The notes under the pieces were generated by a model, which was not told the origin of the DNA, searched no databases, and saw nothing but the letters and a program-made list of their open reading frames with translations. This document shows, piece after piece, positions 24,192 to 32,072 of a DNA stretch of 48,571 bases. Source of the stretch: an uncultured Collinsella sp. (GTDB lineage Bacteria; Actinomycetota; Coriobacteriia; Coriobacteriales; Coriobacteriaceae); assembly GCA_937925715.1 (NCBI GenBank), contig CALAMG010000030.1, positions 1 to 48,571 of the forward strand. Direction: 5' to 3'. Position numbers and translations under genes: made by a program. Position 1 is the stretch's first letter. The number at the start of each line of letters is the position of its first letter.

Positions 24192-24890
24192 ATGGCAGAA
24201 AACAAGGAAGAACAGCTCACCGATGAGGAGCTGGCACAGCTTCAGCTGGCAGAGGAGAACGAGAACGCCGTCGACCGTCTGGTCAAGGAGCTCGGCTGCC
24301 CCACGCGCCGCATCCGCCAGTTTGCCGCCCGCGTGCTGCACCTGCTTGCCGAGCGCGATCCGCAGCGCGTCGTGCCCTGCGTGCCCGCGCTGATCGAGGC
24401 GCTCGACCGCCCCGAGGCTCAGACCCGCTGGGAGGCCCTCGATGCCCTGACGGCGCTCGCCACCACCTGCCCCGAGCAGCTGGGCGATGCCTTTGAGGGT
24501 GCCGAGACCGCGCTGTTCGACGAGATTTCCTCCACGCTGCGCTATGCCGCCTTCCGCCTGCTGTGCGTGTGGGGCGCCACGGGCGTCGAGCGTTCGCGCG
24601 AGGCTTGGCCCATCCTGGACGAGGCCATCCAGTGCTACCACGGCGACCTCGAGTATCGCGACATGCTCGGTTGCCTGTACGAGTTTGGCCAGGGCGAGAT
24701 CGACGCCGAGGTCGCCGAGAAGCTCGCGTTGCGCCTTAAGTTCGATGCCGAGAACGGCAAGGGCAGCTATCTCAAAGCCCGTTCGAGCGAGATTTGCGAA
24801 ATGCTTGTTAAACGCTTTGGCTTGGATCTCTCCAAAAAGAAGAAGCGTGCTAGCGTTAAAAAATCTGACGACGCCGAAAACGAGGAGTAA
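24192..24890 (+). CDS. HEAT-repeat-like protein
   Basis: 232 aa, helical, with repeated paired helices such as RIRQFAARVLHLLAERDPQRVV, ALIEALDRPEAQTRWEALDALTAL and TLRYAAFRLLCVWGATG, resembling HEAT/armadillo repeats that act as protein-protein scaffolds. The N-terminus is acidic and the C-terminus Lys-rich (SKKKKRASVKKSDD). No partner is evident. Seven bases before the isocitrate dehydrogenase gene, so co-transcribed with it. I cannot say what it binds. Confidence 0.82.
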   Translation: MAENKEEQLTDEELAQLQLAEENENAVDRLVKELGCPTRRIRQFAARVLHLLAERDPQRVVPCVPALIEALDRPEAQTRWEALDALTALATTCPEQLGDAFEGAETALFDEISSTLRYAAFRLLCVWGATGVERSREAWPILDEAIQCYHGDLEYRDMLGCLYEFGQGEIDAEVAEKLALRLKFDAENGKGSYLKARSSEICEMLVKRFGLDLSKKKKRASVKKSDDAENEE

Positions 24891-24896
24891 CAGATT

Positions 24897-25982
24897 ATGG
24901 CGCACGATGTAGTCCTGATTCCCGGTGACGGTATCGGTCCCGAGATTACGCAGGCCATGCGCCGCGTGGTCGAGGCCACTGGTGTCCAGATCAACTGGAA
25001 CGTCCAGGAGGCCGGCGCCGGCGTCATGGACGAGTTTGGCACTCCGCTGCCCCAGCACGTGCTCGATGCGGTCGCCGAGACCAAGGTTGCTATCAAAGGC
25101 CCCATCACCACGCCGGTCGGCACGGGTTTCCGCAGCGTCAACGTGGCTCTGCGCAAGCATTTTGACCTGTATGCCTGCGTGCGCCCCTGCCTGTCGCAGC
25201 CGGGCGATGGCTCGCGCTTCCGCGATGTCGACCTGGTCATCGTGCGCGAGAACACCGAGGACCTCTACGCCGGTATCGAGTTCGATGAGGGCGCTGCCGA
25301 GGTCGAGGAGCTCTCGCAGCTTGTCGAGCGCTCGGGTCAGAAGACCTTCGCCGCCGATTCCGCCATCTCAATTAAGCCGATCTCTATCGCCAAGAGCCGC
25401 CGCATTGTGGAGTATGCCTTTGAGTATGCCCGCCGCTGCGGCCGCAAAAAGGTGACGGCCGTGCACAAGGCCAACATCATGAAGGCGACCGACGGCCTGT
25501 TCCTGCGCGTGGCGCGCGAGGTGGCCGCTAACTATCCCGATATCGAGTTCAACGACAAGATCGTCGACGCTACCTGCATGGGTCTGGTTCAGAACCCCAA
25601 TGACTTCGATGTCCTGGTGCTGCCCAACCTGTACGGTGACATCGTGAGCGACCTGTGCGCCGGTCTGGTAGGTGGACTGGGTATGGCTCCGGGTTCCAAC
25701 ATCGGTGCCGACTGCGCCATCTTCGAGGCGACGCACGGCTCCGCGCCCGATATCGCTGGCCAGGATATCGCTAACCCCACGGCCGAGATTCTGTCCGCGG
25801 CTATGATGCTCGATCACCTGGGCGAGAACGACGCGGCCAATCGCATTCGCGCCGCCGTTTCTGCCACGCTCGACGAGGGTGAGCAGGTTACCGGCGACGT
25901 TCGTCGTGCCCAGACCGGCTCCGTTGAGGGCGCTGTGGGCACGCAGGCCTTTGCCGATGCCGTTATCGCGCACCTGGCCTAA
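24897..25982 (+). CDS. icd: Isocitrate dehydrogenase (NAD-type, short form)
   Basis: Oxidative decarboxylation of isocitrate to 2-oxoglutarate. 361 aa, the size of short NAD-type enzymes and smaller than E. coli Icd (416). The nucleotide/acid motifs are IPGDGIGPEI, the substrate loop FRSVNVALRKHFDLYACVRP, VRENTEDLYAG and the catalytic lysine region VHKANIMKATDG. That last motif favours isocitrate over isopropylmalate dehydrogenase. GAGGAG lies before ATG 24897. Isopropylmalate or tartrate dehydrogenase is the main alternative. Confidence 0.9.
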   Translation: MAHDVVLIPGDGIGPEITQAMRRVVEATGVQINWNVQEAGAGVMDEFGTPLPQHVLDAVAETKVAIKGPITTPVGTGFRSVNVALRKHFDLYACVRPCLSQPGDGSRFRDVDLVIVRENTEDLYAGIEFDEGAAEVEELSQLVERSGQKTFAADSAISIKPISIAKSRRIVEYAFEYARRCGRKKVTAVHKANIMKATDGLFLRVAREVAANYPDIEFNDKIVDATCMGLVQNPNDFDVLVLPNLYGDIVSDLCAGLVGGLGMAPGSNIGADCAIFEATHGSAPDIAGQDIANPTAEILSAAMMLDHLGENDAANRIRAAVSATLDEGEQVTGDVRRAQTGSVEGAVGTQAFADAVIAHLA

Positions 25983-26041
25983 GGCATGCAGACTGCAAAC
26001 GCCTAAATAGTACTTAAGTGTTTGCGTATAACCTGAGAATC

Positions 26042-26070
26042 AATACGCCCGGCGCTTTGTCGGGCGTATT
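26042..26070. terminator. Hairpin after isocitrate dehydrogenase
   Basis: 10-bp stem AATACGCCCG/CGGGCGTATT with a 9-base loop, 60 bases after the stop. Only a short T-poor tail (CTATT) follows, so efficiency is doubtful. Confidence 0.6.
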
Positions 26071-26108
26071 CTATTGCGGACTATGTTTCCTAACAAGGAG
26101 TAACTGAT

Positions 26109-27203
26109 ATGGGTCTGATTCAAAAGAAGGACGAGAAGGACGAGATCGACGGCATCCAGATCATCGAGCGCGGCGAAGGCCCCGACGGTGACGAGGACGA
26201 GAAGATCGATCTGGTCGCCGGTACGTCTGCCGAACATATTGCCGCCGGTACGACGGCCGAGGAGGAGGACGCTCGCCTGGAGGCAAAGATCGCCGCGGAC
26301 GCCGCCGACGAGAACCTCATGCCCGAGGAGCAGGACGAGGACGACGATATCCTGGGTTCCGACGAAGACGACCGCGCATCCAAGCACAAGAAGACGATGA
26401 TTGCCGCCTTCGTGGTTGCAGTCGTGATCGCTGCTGTGGTCGGCTTCTTTATTGGCAATGGCGGCTTTGGCGGCAAGGGCGTCGGCTCGGCGACCCTCAC
26501 CGAGGACCAGCTCGATTCGACCGTGGCAAGCTACAGCTACAACGGCAAGAAGAGCGACATCACCGCGCGCGAGGCCATTGAGAGCCAGTACAGCCTCGAC
26601 ACCGTCAAGGATGGCGATGGCAACTACACCGCTCCCTCTGCCGACGTCATCCTGTCCTACGTGCGCAACAAGATCCTGCTCGACGCTGCCGAGGACGAGG
26701 GCATCACCGTCTCTTCTAAGGAGATGAAGAAGTACGCCGAGGAATCCATCGGCACTTCGGACTACAAGACCATGGCCACGCAGTATGGCGTGTCCAAGGA
26801 CCAGGCCAAGCAGATCGTCCGTCAGTCCGCGACGCTGCAGAAGCTCTACAAGAAGAAGGTGGGCGATAGCTCCGCAAGCATGCCGACCGCCCCGACCGAG
26901 CCTGCTGACGGCAACGAGGAGACCGCGAGCAAGGACTACGCCGATTACATCATCAAACTTGCCGGCGACGAGTGGGATAGCGAGAAGGGCACCTGGAAGG
27001 ATGCCGACAGCACCTATGCCAAGGCCTTTGCCGACGATGCCTTTACGGCCGATAGCGCCACCTACAAGCAGGCCATGACCGCCTACTACACTGCTTATCA
27101 GCAGTATTCCTCGCAGGCTTCGAGCGCCAGCTCCAAGTGGACCGAGTATGCTAACGGCCTCTACGCCAAGGCCAACATCAGCATTTACGGCCTGTTTGCG
27201 TAA
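26109..27203 (+). CDS. Membrane-anchored SurA-N-like protein
   Basis: 364 aa. A ~95-residue strongly acidic cytoplasmic N-terminus is followed by a TM helix (96-115) and an extracellular part. Residues ~170-235 (LSYVRNKILLDAAEDEGITV, then a stretch ending QYGVSKDQAKQIV) resemble the SurA N-terminal/trigger-like chaperone helices, but no PPIase domain is present. The C-terminus is Tyr/Ser/Ala-rich. Likely an envelope folding or secretion helper; inferred. CAAGGAG precedes the ATG, and a strong terminator follows. Confidence 0.8.
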   Translation: MGLIQKKDEKDEIDGIQIIERGEGPDGDEDEKIDLVAGTSAEHIAAGTTAEEEDARLEAKIAADAADENLMPEEQDEDDDILGSDEDDRASKHKKTMIAAFVVAVVIAAVVGFFIGNGGFGGKGVGSATLTEDQLDSTVASYSYNGKKSDITAREAIESQYSLDTVKDGDGNYTAPSADVILSYVRNKILLDAAEDEGITVSSKEMKKYAEESIGTSDYKTMATQYGVSKDQAKQIVRQSATLQKLYKKKVGDSSASMPTAPTEPADGNEETASKDYADYIIKLAGDEWDSEKGTWKDADSTYAKAFADDAFTADSATYKQAMTAYYTAYQQYSSQASSASSKWTEYANGLYAKANISIYGLFA

Positions 27204-27247
27204 GGTTTGCCTGCACTACTGCGCGCTAACCGATCTACCTGATTGAG

Positions 27248-27282
27248 CCCGCTAGAACGGACAACGTTCTAGCGGGTTTTTT
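27248..27282 (+). terminator. Intrinsic terminator
   Basis: 11-bp stem CCCGCTAGAAC/GTTCTAGCGGG with loop GGACAAC, then six T residues. Confidence 0.95.
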
Positions 27283-27834
27283 GTTACCGAAACCACTAGG
27301 GTAGGCCTCGCGCCCGCGCAAGCGCTCCATCGCGTATCCCCAATTCATATGGGAAAATAACTGCAAACGATTGCAAGTAACCGGTGAACGGTCGAAAACT
27401 ACCGTTCACCGATAATCTCAAAACTGGTTCTAACTGGTATTAAGTCAAAAAGACCAATTCACATATCTTCACAATGACCTGCAATTTTTCTACACGCTAT
27501 TTTTAGCCGCCCTGCGTTGTTTAGACACAGGAAAAGATCCGATCTTTTGCCAAAGCATTTCGGAACGGTTTCAAAACCGCAGGTAGAAGTGTTAACGACC
27601 GGTAAACGGTCGATTTATCACCGTGAGCGGTGCAAAAACGTTTTACCGTATGAATCAACGAAAGCGACCTCTTCTGGGGTGATATAGTGACAACAACACG
27701 TCACGTGGTTACTACCAGTTTAGAAACCACTGGTCTTCAAAGTACGCTTTCTAAGAAGCTTTAAGGGCGAGCGCCCGCTGGCTTCCGAAAATCATCGGAC
27801 TCAGATCGTACACACCTTCGGAAGGGAAATTTGA
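27283..27834 (+). promoter_or_regulatory. 552-bp regulatory region of the hexosamine PTS operon
   Basis: No gene, but many sites. A LacI/CcpA-like dyad TGCAA-ACGA-TTGCA lies at 27362-27375. A 11-bp inverted repeat CGGTGAACGGT/ACCGTTCACCG is at 27382-27411, with a related CCGGTAAACGGTCGA at 27599-27613. Direct repeats AACTGGT occur at 27422 and 27432. TATAGT (27683-27688) is a -10 candidate, and the operator TGGTTACTACCAG lies at 27706-27718 just downstream. The leader ends in a hairpin over the ribosome-binding site. The density of sites suggests several regulators act here. Confidence 0.65.
27706..27718 (+). promoter_or_regulatory. GntR-type operator, PTS operon copy
   Basis: TGGTTACTACCAG, identical to 31999-32011. 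It is followed by a related half-dyad (AACCACTGGT at 27725-27734), so two overlapping sites may be present, ~18 bases downstream of the TATAGT -10 candidate. Confidence 0.7.
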
Positions 27835-28278
27835 ATGGTTGGCTTTATTCTTACCGGTCATGGACAGTTCGCACCCGGCCTCGCAAGCGCTATCGCTATG
27901 GTTGCTGGCGACCAGCCCGCTTTTACCGTCGTTCCTTTTGAGGGCGACCAGGCTGCTTCCTACGGTGAGGATCTCCGCGCCGCTATTACCGCCATGCGCG
28001 AGGAGTGCGATGGCGTGCTCGTCTTTACCGACCTGCTTGGTGGCACCCCGTTCAACCAGGCGATGATGATTGCCCAGGATGTCGACAACGTCGAGGTTCT
28101 GACCGGCACCAACCTTCCCATGGTTATTGAGCTTCTGTTCCTCCGCGGCAACGCCACGCTCGCCGAGCTTGGCGAGCAGGCCGTGACCGTTGGCCAGACG
28201 GGCATCACCGCCCAGACGGTCGCATCCGTTGCCGGCTCCGACGAAGAGGATATCTTCGGCGACGAGGACGGCATCTAA
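27835..28278 (+). CDS. Mannose-family PTS component EIIA
   Basis: Cytosolic phosphocarrier accepting phosphate from HPr. 147 aa with the phospho-histidine H9 in ILTGHGQFAPG and the LLGGTPFN motif of EIIA-Man proteins. First gene of the PTS operon, preceded by a 550-base regulatory region and a hairpin overlapping its GGAAGG site. Stop overlaps the next start (TAATG). The complete EIIA, EIIB, EIIC and EIID set follows, so this is a functional mannose-family transporter. GalNAc or another hexosamine is the likely sugar from context. Confidence 0.93.
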   Translation: MVGFILTGHGQFAPGLASAIAMVAGDQPAFTVVPFEGDQAASYGEDLRAAITAMREECDGVLVFTDLLGGTPFNQAMMIAQDVDNVEVLTGTNLPMVIELLFLRGNATLAELGEQAVTVGQTGITAQTVASVAGSDEEDIFGDEDGI

Positions 28279-28559
28279 TGGCCGATTTCGGAGCCAACGT
28301 CCTGAGCTCCTCGGTCGCCCTTTTAGGCTTGCTTGTCATCATGGGCTTGATTTACACCATCTGGTCGCAAATCAACATGAAGAAGAAGCAGAAGTACTTC
28401 AAGGAGCTGCACACCGAGCTCAAGCCGGGTCAAGAGGTTCTTTTCGCCGGCGGTATCTACGGAACCGTCAAAGGCATCGAAGGCGAGAAGGTCCAGATCA
28501 AAGTCCGATCCGGAGCCGTCGTAGATGTTTCGCGTTACGCGATTCAGGAGATCAAGTAA
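28278..28559 (+). CDS. YajC-like small membrane protein
   Basis: 93 aa with one TM helix (about residues 9-30) followed by a basic linker (NMKKKQKYFKELH) and a small beta domain KPGQEVLFAGGIYGTVKGIEG, the typical YajC (SecDF-associated) fold. It is coupled by one base to EIIA and lies inside the PTS operon, away from any secDF. YajC-like genes are known in mannose-family PTS operons of streptococcal hexosamine/uronate loci, so this may be a PTS-dedicated paralogue. Confidence 0.88.
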   Translation: MADFGANVLSSSVALLGLLVIMGLIYTIWSQINMKKKQKYFKELHTELKPGQEVLFAGGIYGTVKGIEGEKVQIKVRSGAVVDVSRYAIQEIK

Positions 28560-28595
28560 CTGTCGTCAGCAAATAACGAAAGGAAGCTGATCAAC

Positions 28596-29078
28596 ATGGC
28601 AGAACCCAACATTCTTCTTACCCGCATCGATAACCGACTGGTTCATGGTCAGGTTGCCACCCAGTGGAACTCCACCCTGGGCTCCAACCTCATCCTCGTC
28701 GCCAACGACGACGTGGCGTCCAACACCATGCGCCAGAACCTCATGAAGATGGCCGCTCCCGCCGGCGTCGCTACGCGTTTCTTCTCTCTGCAGAAGACCA
28801 TCGACGTCATTGGCAAGGCGAGCCCGCGCCAGAAGATCTTCATCGTGGCCGAAACACCGGAAGACGTGCTTACGCTCGTCAAGGGCGGTGTGCCTATAAA
28901 GAAGGTAAACATCGGCAACATGCACATGTCGGAAGGAAAGCGCCAAGTCGCCACCTCCGTCGCAGTTAACGACGAGGATGTCGCTGCGTTTAAAGAGCTG
29001 CAGGAATTGGGGGTGGAGTTGGAGATCAGGCGCGTTCCGAGCACGCCTGTTGAGGACACGAGCAAGCTCTTCTCGTAA
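28596..29078 (+). CDS. Mannose/GalNAc-family PTS component EIIB
   Basis: 160 aa, phosphorylated on H17 in RIDNRLVHGQVATQW, the family signature. Receives phosphate from EIIA and transfers it to the incoming sugar. AAAGGAAG precedes the ATG. The intact His17 contrasts with the orphan EIIB at 38332, which has Tyr at this position. Second soluble component of the operon. Confidence 0.95.
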   Translation: MAEPNILLTRIDNRLVHGQVATQWNSTLGSNLILVANDDVASNTMRQNLMKMAAPAGVATRFFSLQKTIDVIGKASPRQKIFIVAETPEDVLTLVKGGVPIKKVNIGNMHMSEGKRQVATSVAVNDEDVAAFKELQELGVELEIRRVPSTPVEDTSKLFS

Positions 29079-29168
29079 TCCTCGTGATCCACGTTGTCAG
29101 GAGTGAAACCCTGACGTTCTGTACGTGAAATCCAAAGTGCGTACATACATTTTGAAAGGAGGAGCAAG

Positions 29169-29969
29169 ATGGAATACTCGATCATCCAGATCGCTCTGGT
29201 CTTCGTCGTCACGTTCATCGCGGCAATCGACCAGTTTGACTTCCTCGAGTCTCTCTATCAGCCCATCGTCACCGGCGCCGTCATCGGTCTTATCCTTGGC
29301 GACCTCAACACCGGTCTTCTCGTGGGTGGTACCTATCAGCTCATGACGATCGGCAACATGCCGATCGGAGGCGCTCAGCCGCCTAACGCCGTCATCGGCG
29401 GCATCATGGCAGCCATTCTCGCTATCGCCACGGGCCTCGAGCCCAACGCGGCAGTCGGTCTCGCCATTCCGTTCGCTCTGCTTGGCCAGCTCGGCGTTAC
29501 CCTGGTCTTCACGCTTATGTCCCCGCTTATGTCCACGGCCGATAACATGGCTCACAACGCGGACACCAAGGGCATCGAGCGCCTGAACTACTTCGCCATG
29601 GCTCTGCTCGGCCTGATCTTCGCTGTCGTCGTCACCCTGTTCTTCATCGCTGGCGCTACCATTGGTCAGACCATCGCTTCCGCCATCCCGACTTGGCTGC
29701 AGACCGGTCTGTCCGCTGCAGGCGGCATGATGCGCTTCGTCGGCTTCGCCGTCCTGCTCAAGGTTATGATGAACCGCGATATGTGGGGCTTCTTCCTCAT
29801 GGGCTTTGGCCTCGCGCTCATCACCGTTGCCAACGATTCGCTGGCAACCCCTGCTCTGCTCATCCTCGCTCTCATCGGCTTCGGCATCGCTTTCTGGGAC
29901 TTCCAGCAGCAGACCGAGCTGAAGGGTGCAGCTGTTTCTGACGGAGGTGACTTCGAAGATGGCATCTAA
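29169..29969 (+). CDS. Mannose/GalNAc-family PTS permease EIIC
   Basis: Integral membrane permease, 266 aa, with multiple hydrophobic helices and the family motif GGTYQLMTIGNMPIGGAQPPN that forms the sugar pathway. GAAAGGAGGAG precedes the ATG. Its stop lies 11 bases inside the EIID gene, giving translational coupling. Confidence 0.94.
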   Translation: MEYSIIQIALVFVVTFIAAIDQFDFLESLYQPIVTGAVIGLILGDLNTGLLVGGTYQLMTIGNMPIGGAQPPNAVIGGIMAAILAIATGLEPNAAVGLAIPFALLGQLGVTLVFTLMSPLMSTADNMAHNADTKGIERLNYFAMALLGLIFAVVVTLFFIAGATIGQTIASAIPTWLQTGLSAAGGMMRFVGFAVLLKVMMNRDMWGFFLMGFGLALITVANDSLATPALLILALIGFGIAFWDFQQQTELKGAAVSDGGDFEDGI

Positions 29970-31041
29970 TGAGTATGTGATCCCGGAGCACTACGAGGAT
30001 CTCACTCCTGCTCCGCAGCTCGACCAGAAGACCCTCAACAAGATGGCTTGGCGCTCCTGCTTCCTGCAGGCATCGTTCAACTACGAGCGCATGCAGGCCG
30101 CTGGCTGGCTCTACTCCATCATCCCCGGTCTGGAGAAGATCCACACCAACAAGAACGACCTCGCGGCTTCCATGAGCCACAACCTGGAGTTCTTCAACAC
30201 CCACCCGTTCCTTGTCACCTTTGTTATGGGCATCGTGCTTTCGCTCGAGCAGAACAAGGTTGACATCCCCACGATCCGCGCCGTCCGCGTCGCCGCAATG
30301 GGCCCGCTCGGTGGTATCGGTGACGCCCTGTTCTGGCTGACGCTCGTGCCTATCACGGCCGGCATCACCTCCAACATGGCCATCAACGGCAACGCCGCTG
30401 CACCGATCATCTTCCTGGTGATCTTCAACGTCGTCCAGTTCGCTCTGCGCTTCTGGCTCATGAACTGGTCCTACAAGCTTGGCACCAGCGCTATTGACGC
30501 TCTGACCGCCAACATGCAGGCCTTCACGCGTGCCGCTTCCATCATGGGCGTCTTCGTCGTCGGTTGCCTGGTCGTCACCATGGGTGGCACCCAGATCAAC
30601 CTCCAGATCCCCAACGGCACCACCCGTGGTCTCTCCGCTACTACCGTGATCGTCTCCGAGAAGGAGGCCGAGAACTTCACCGGTATGGAGGGCATCGATA
30701 CCGAGACCGCTGAGGCCGGTACCATCGCCATGACCGATAAGGACGGCAACGCCCTTACCGCTTCCGATGCCGACGGCAACGCTGTCGAGTGCGGCGTCAC
30801 CGATCTGGGTAACGGCATGGAGTCCGTGACCTACGGCACCGTTACCGAGGATCCGGTCAACTTCTCTGTTGCCGACACCCTCAACACCATCGTCCCGAAG
30901 CTCGTCCCGCTTATGCTTACGCTGCTGCTTTACTACATGTTCGCTAGGCACAGCTGGACCCCGACCAAGGGCATTCTCCTGCTCTTCGTCCTTGGCATCC
31001 TGGGCGCTGGCCCGCTTGGTCTCTGGCCGAGCATCTGGTAA
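29959..31041 (+). CDS. Mannose/GalNAc-family PTS permease EIID
   Basis: 360 aa from ATG 29959 (MASNEYVIPEHY), behind GGAGGT; an upstream ATG reading overlaps EIIC more. The family motifs WRSCFLQASFNYERMQ, GPLGGIGDALFW and C-terminal membrane helices are present. It is longer than typical EIID (~275-300 aa): residues ~212-305 form a hydrophilic, Thr/Asp-rich insertion between membrane segments. Followed by a terminator. EIIC and EIID together form the translocation unit. Confidence 0.93.
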   Translation: MASNEYVIPEHYEDLTPAPQLDQKTLNKMAWRSCFLQASFNYERMQAAGWLYSIIPGLEKIHTNKNDLAASMSHNLEFFNTHPFLVTFVMGIVLSLEQNKVDIPTIRAVRVAAMGPLGGIGDALFWLTLVPITAGITSNMAINGNAAAPIIFLVIFNVVQFALRFWLMNWSYKLGTSAIDALTANMQAFTRAASIMGVFVVGCLVVTMGGTQINLQIPNGTTRGLSATTVIVSEKEAENFTGMEGIDTETAEAGTIAMTDKDGNALTASDADGNAVECGVTDLGNGMESVTYGTVTEDPVNFSVADTLNTIVPKLVPLMLTLLLYYMFARHSWTPTKGILLLFVLGILGAGPLGLWPSIW

Positions 31042-31110
31042 GGCTCTAGCTTGAGGGGTGTGTCCCTACGCGGCTCACACCCCGACCCCTTAAGCCATGT
31101 GTATGTTAAA

Positions 31111-31146
31111 AGCCGCGTGCTCGAAAGAGCGCGCGGCTTTTGTTTT
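31111..31146 (+). terminator. Intrinsic terminator after the PTS operon
   Basis: AGCCGCG-TGCTC/GAGCG-CGCGGCT stem with GAAA tetraloop, then a T-rich tract. Confidence 0.93.
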
Positions 31147-31226
31147 CTTAATGATTCGGGTGTGGCAGACAGATAATGCATAACACCCTAGGTAGTTAGC
31201 CGAATTCGAGCAAAAGGGAGGATAGG

Positions 31227-31958
31227 ATGGCGATCGGAGCGCGTAAGCAACCGCTGTACGATCAGCTGGTCGATATTCTGACCGAAAAGATTGACCATGA
31301 ATATCGCGCCGGTGACATGATTCCTTCCGAGCGCGAACTTTCGGAGCGCTATGGTCTCTCGCGCACTACGGTACGCCTGGCTCTGCAGGAACTGGAGCGT
31401 TTAGGACTGGTGGTTCGGCAGCACGGTCGCGGTACCTTTGTGACCGACCGTTCGGCAAAAGCAACCAATCTTATGCAGTCCTACAGCTTTACCGAGCAGA
31501 TGCGCGCGATGGGTCGAGAACCCGAGACCACGATTCTCGAGTTTTGCGAGATGAAGGCCGATAAGAATCTGGCCGAGCATATGGGATTGCGCATCGGTGA
31601 TCGCATTTTTAAGCTCAAGCGCCTTCGCTCTGCCGACAACATGCCCATGATGGTCGAACGCAGCTATCTACCGGTTCGTCAATTTCTGTCCCTAAAGCGA
31701 CCGCTGCTGGAGCGTAAGCCGCTTTACGATGTGATTGAGCAGGACTTTCAGCAAAAGATTCGCGTGGCCGAAGAGGAGTTCTATGCGAGCATAGCCCGTC
31801 CCACCGATGCCCACCTTTTGGGAATTGTCGAGGGCTCGCCTGTGCTCGATTTGGTCAGGACTACGTATAACGAGTCAAACGAGGTAGTGGAGTACACACT
31901 CTCGGTTGCTCGTGCCGATCAGTTTAAATACAAGGTTTACCACCAGCGCAGTAACTAG
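31227..31958 (+). CDS. GntR/HutC-family transcriptional regulator with UTRA domain
   Basis: 243 aa: a winged helix (residues ~8-75, with IPSERELSERYGLSRTTVRLALQELERLGLV) and a UTRA effector-binding domain to ~235. HutC/NagR-like proteins of this class sense sugar phosphates, often GlcNAc-6-P or related. AAGGGAGGA precedes the ATG. Placed between the PTS and agaS; TGGTTACTACCAG upstream of both neighbours is the likely operator. Repressor role is inferred from operator position. Confidence 0.92.
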   Translation: MAIGARKQPLYDQLVDILTEKIDHEYRAGDMIPSERELSERYGLSRTTVRLALQELERLGLVVRQHGRGTFVTDRSAKATNLMQSYSFTEQMRAMGREPETTILEFCEMKADKNLAEHMGLRIGDRIFKLKRLRSADNMPMMVERSYLPVRQFLSLKRPLLERKPLYDVIEQDFQQKIRVAEEEFYASIARPTDAHLLGIVEGSPVLDLVRTTYNESNEVVEYTLSVARADQFKYKVYHQRSN

Positions 31959-31997
31959 TGCTCGCATCGTTTCCATATGGTGATTCTTTGCATTTAA

Positions 31998-32033
31998 CTG
32001 GTTACTACCAGATAACCAACCGAAGTGTATAAT
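31998..32033 (+). promoter_or_regulatory. Promoter with GntR-type operator before agaS
   Basis: CTGGT-TACT-ACCAG dyad at 31998-32011 directly over the -35 position, followed by a perfect TATAAT (32028-32033). The layout fits a repressor that blocks polymerase. The 13-mer equals that at 27706-27718. Confidence 0.75.
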
Positions 32034-32072
32034 TGCACGTCAGAGGATTACTTCTAGAGAGAGGTATTAGAA

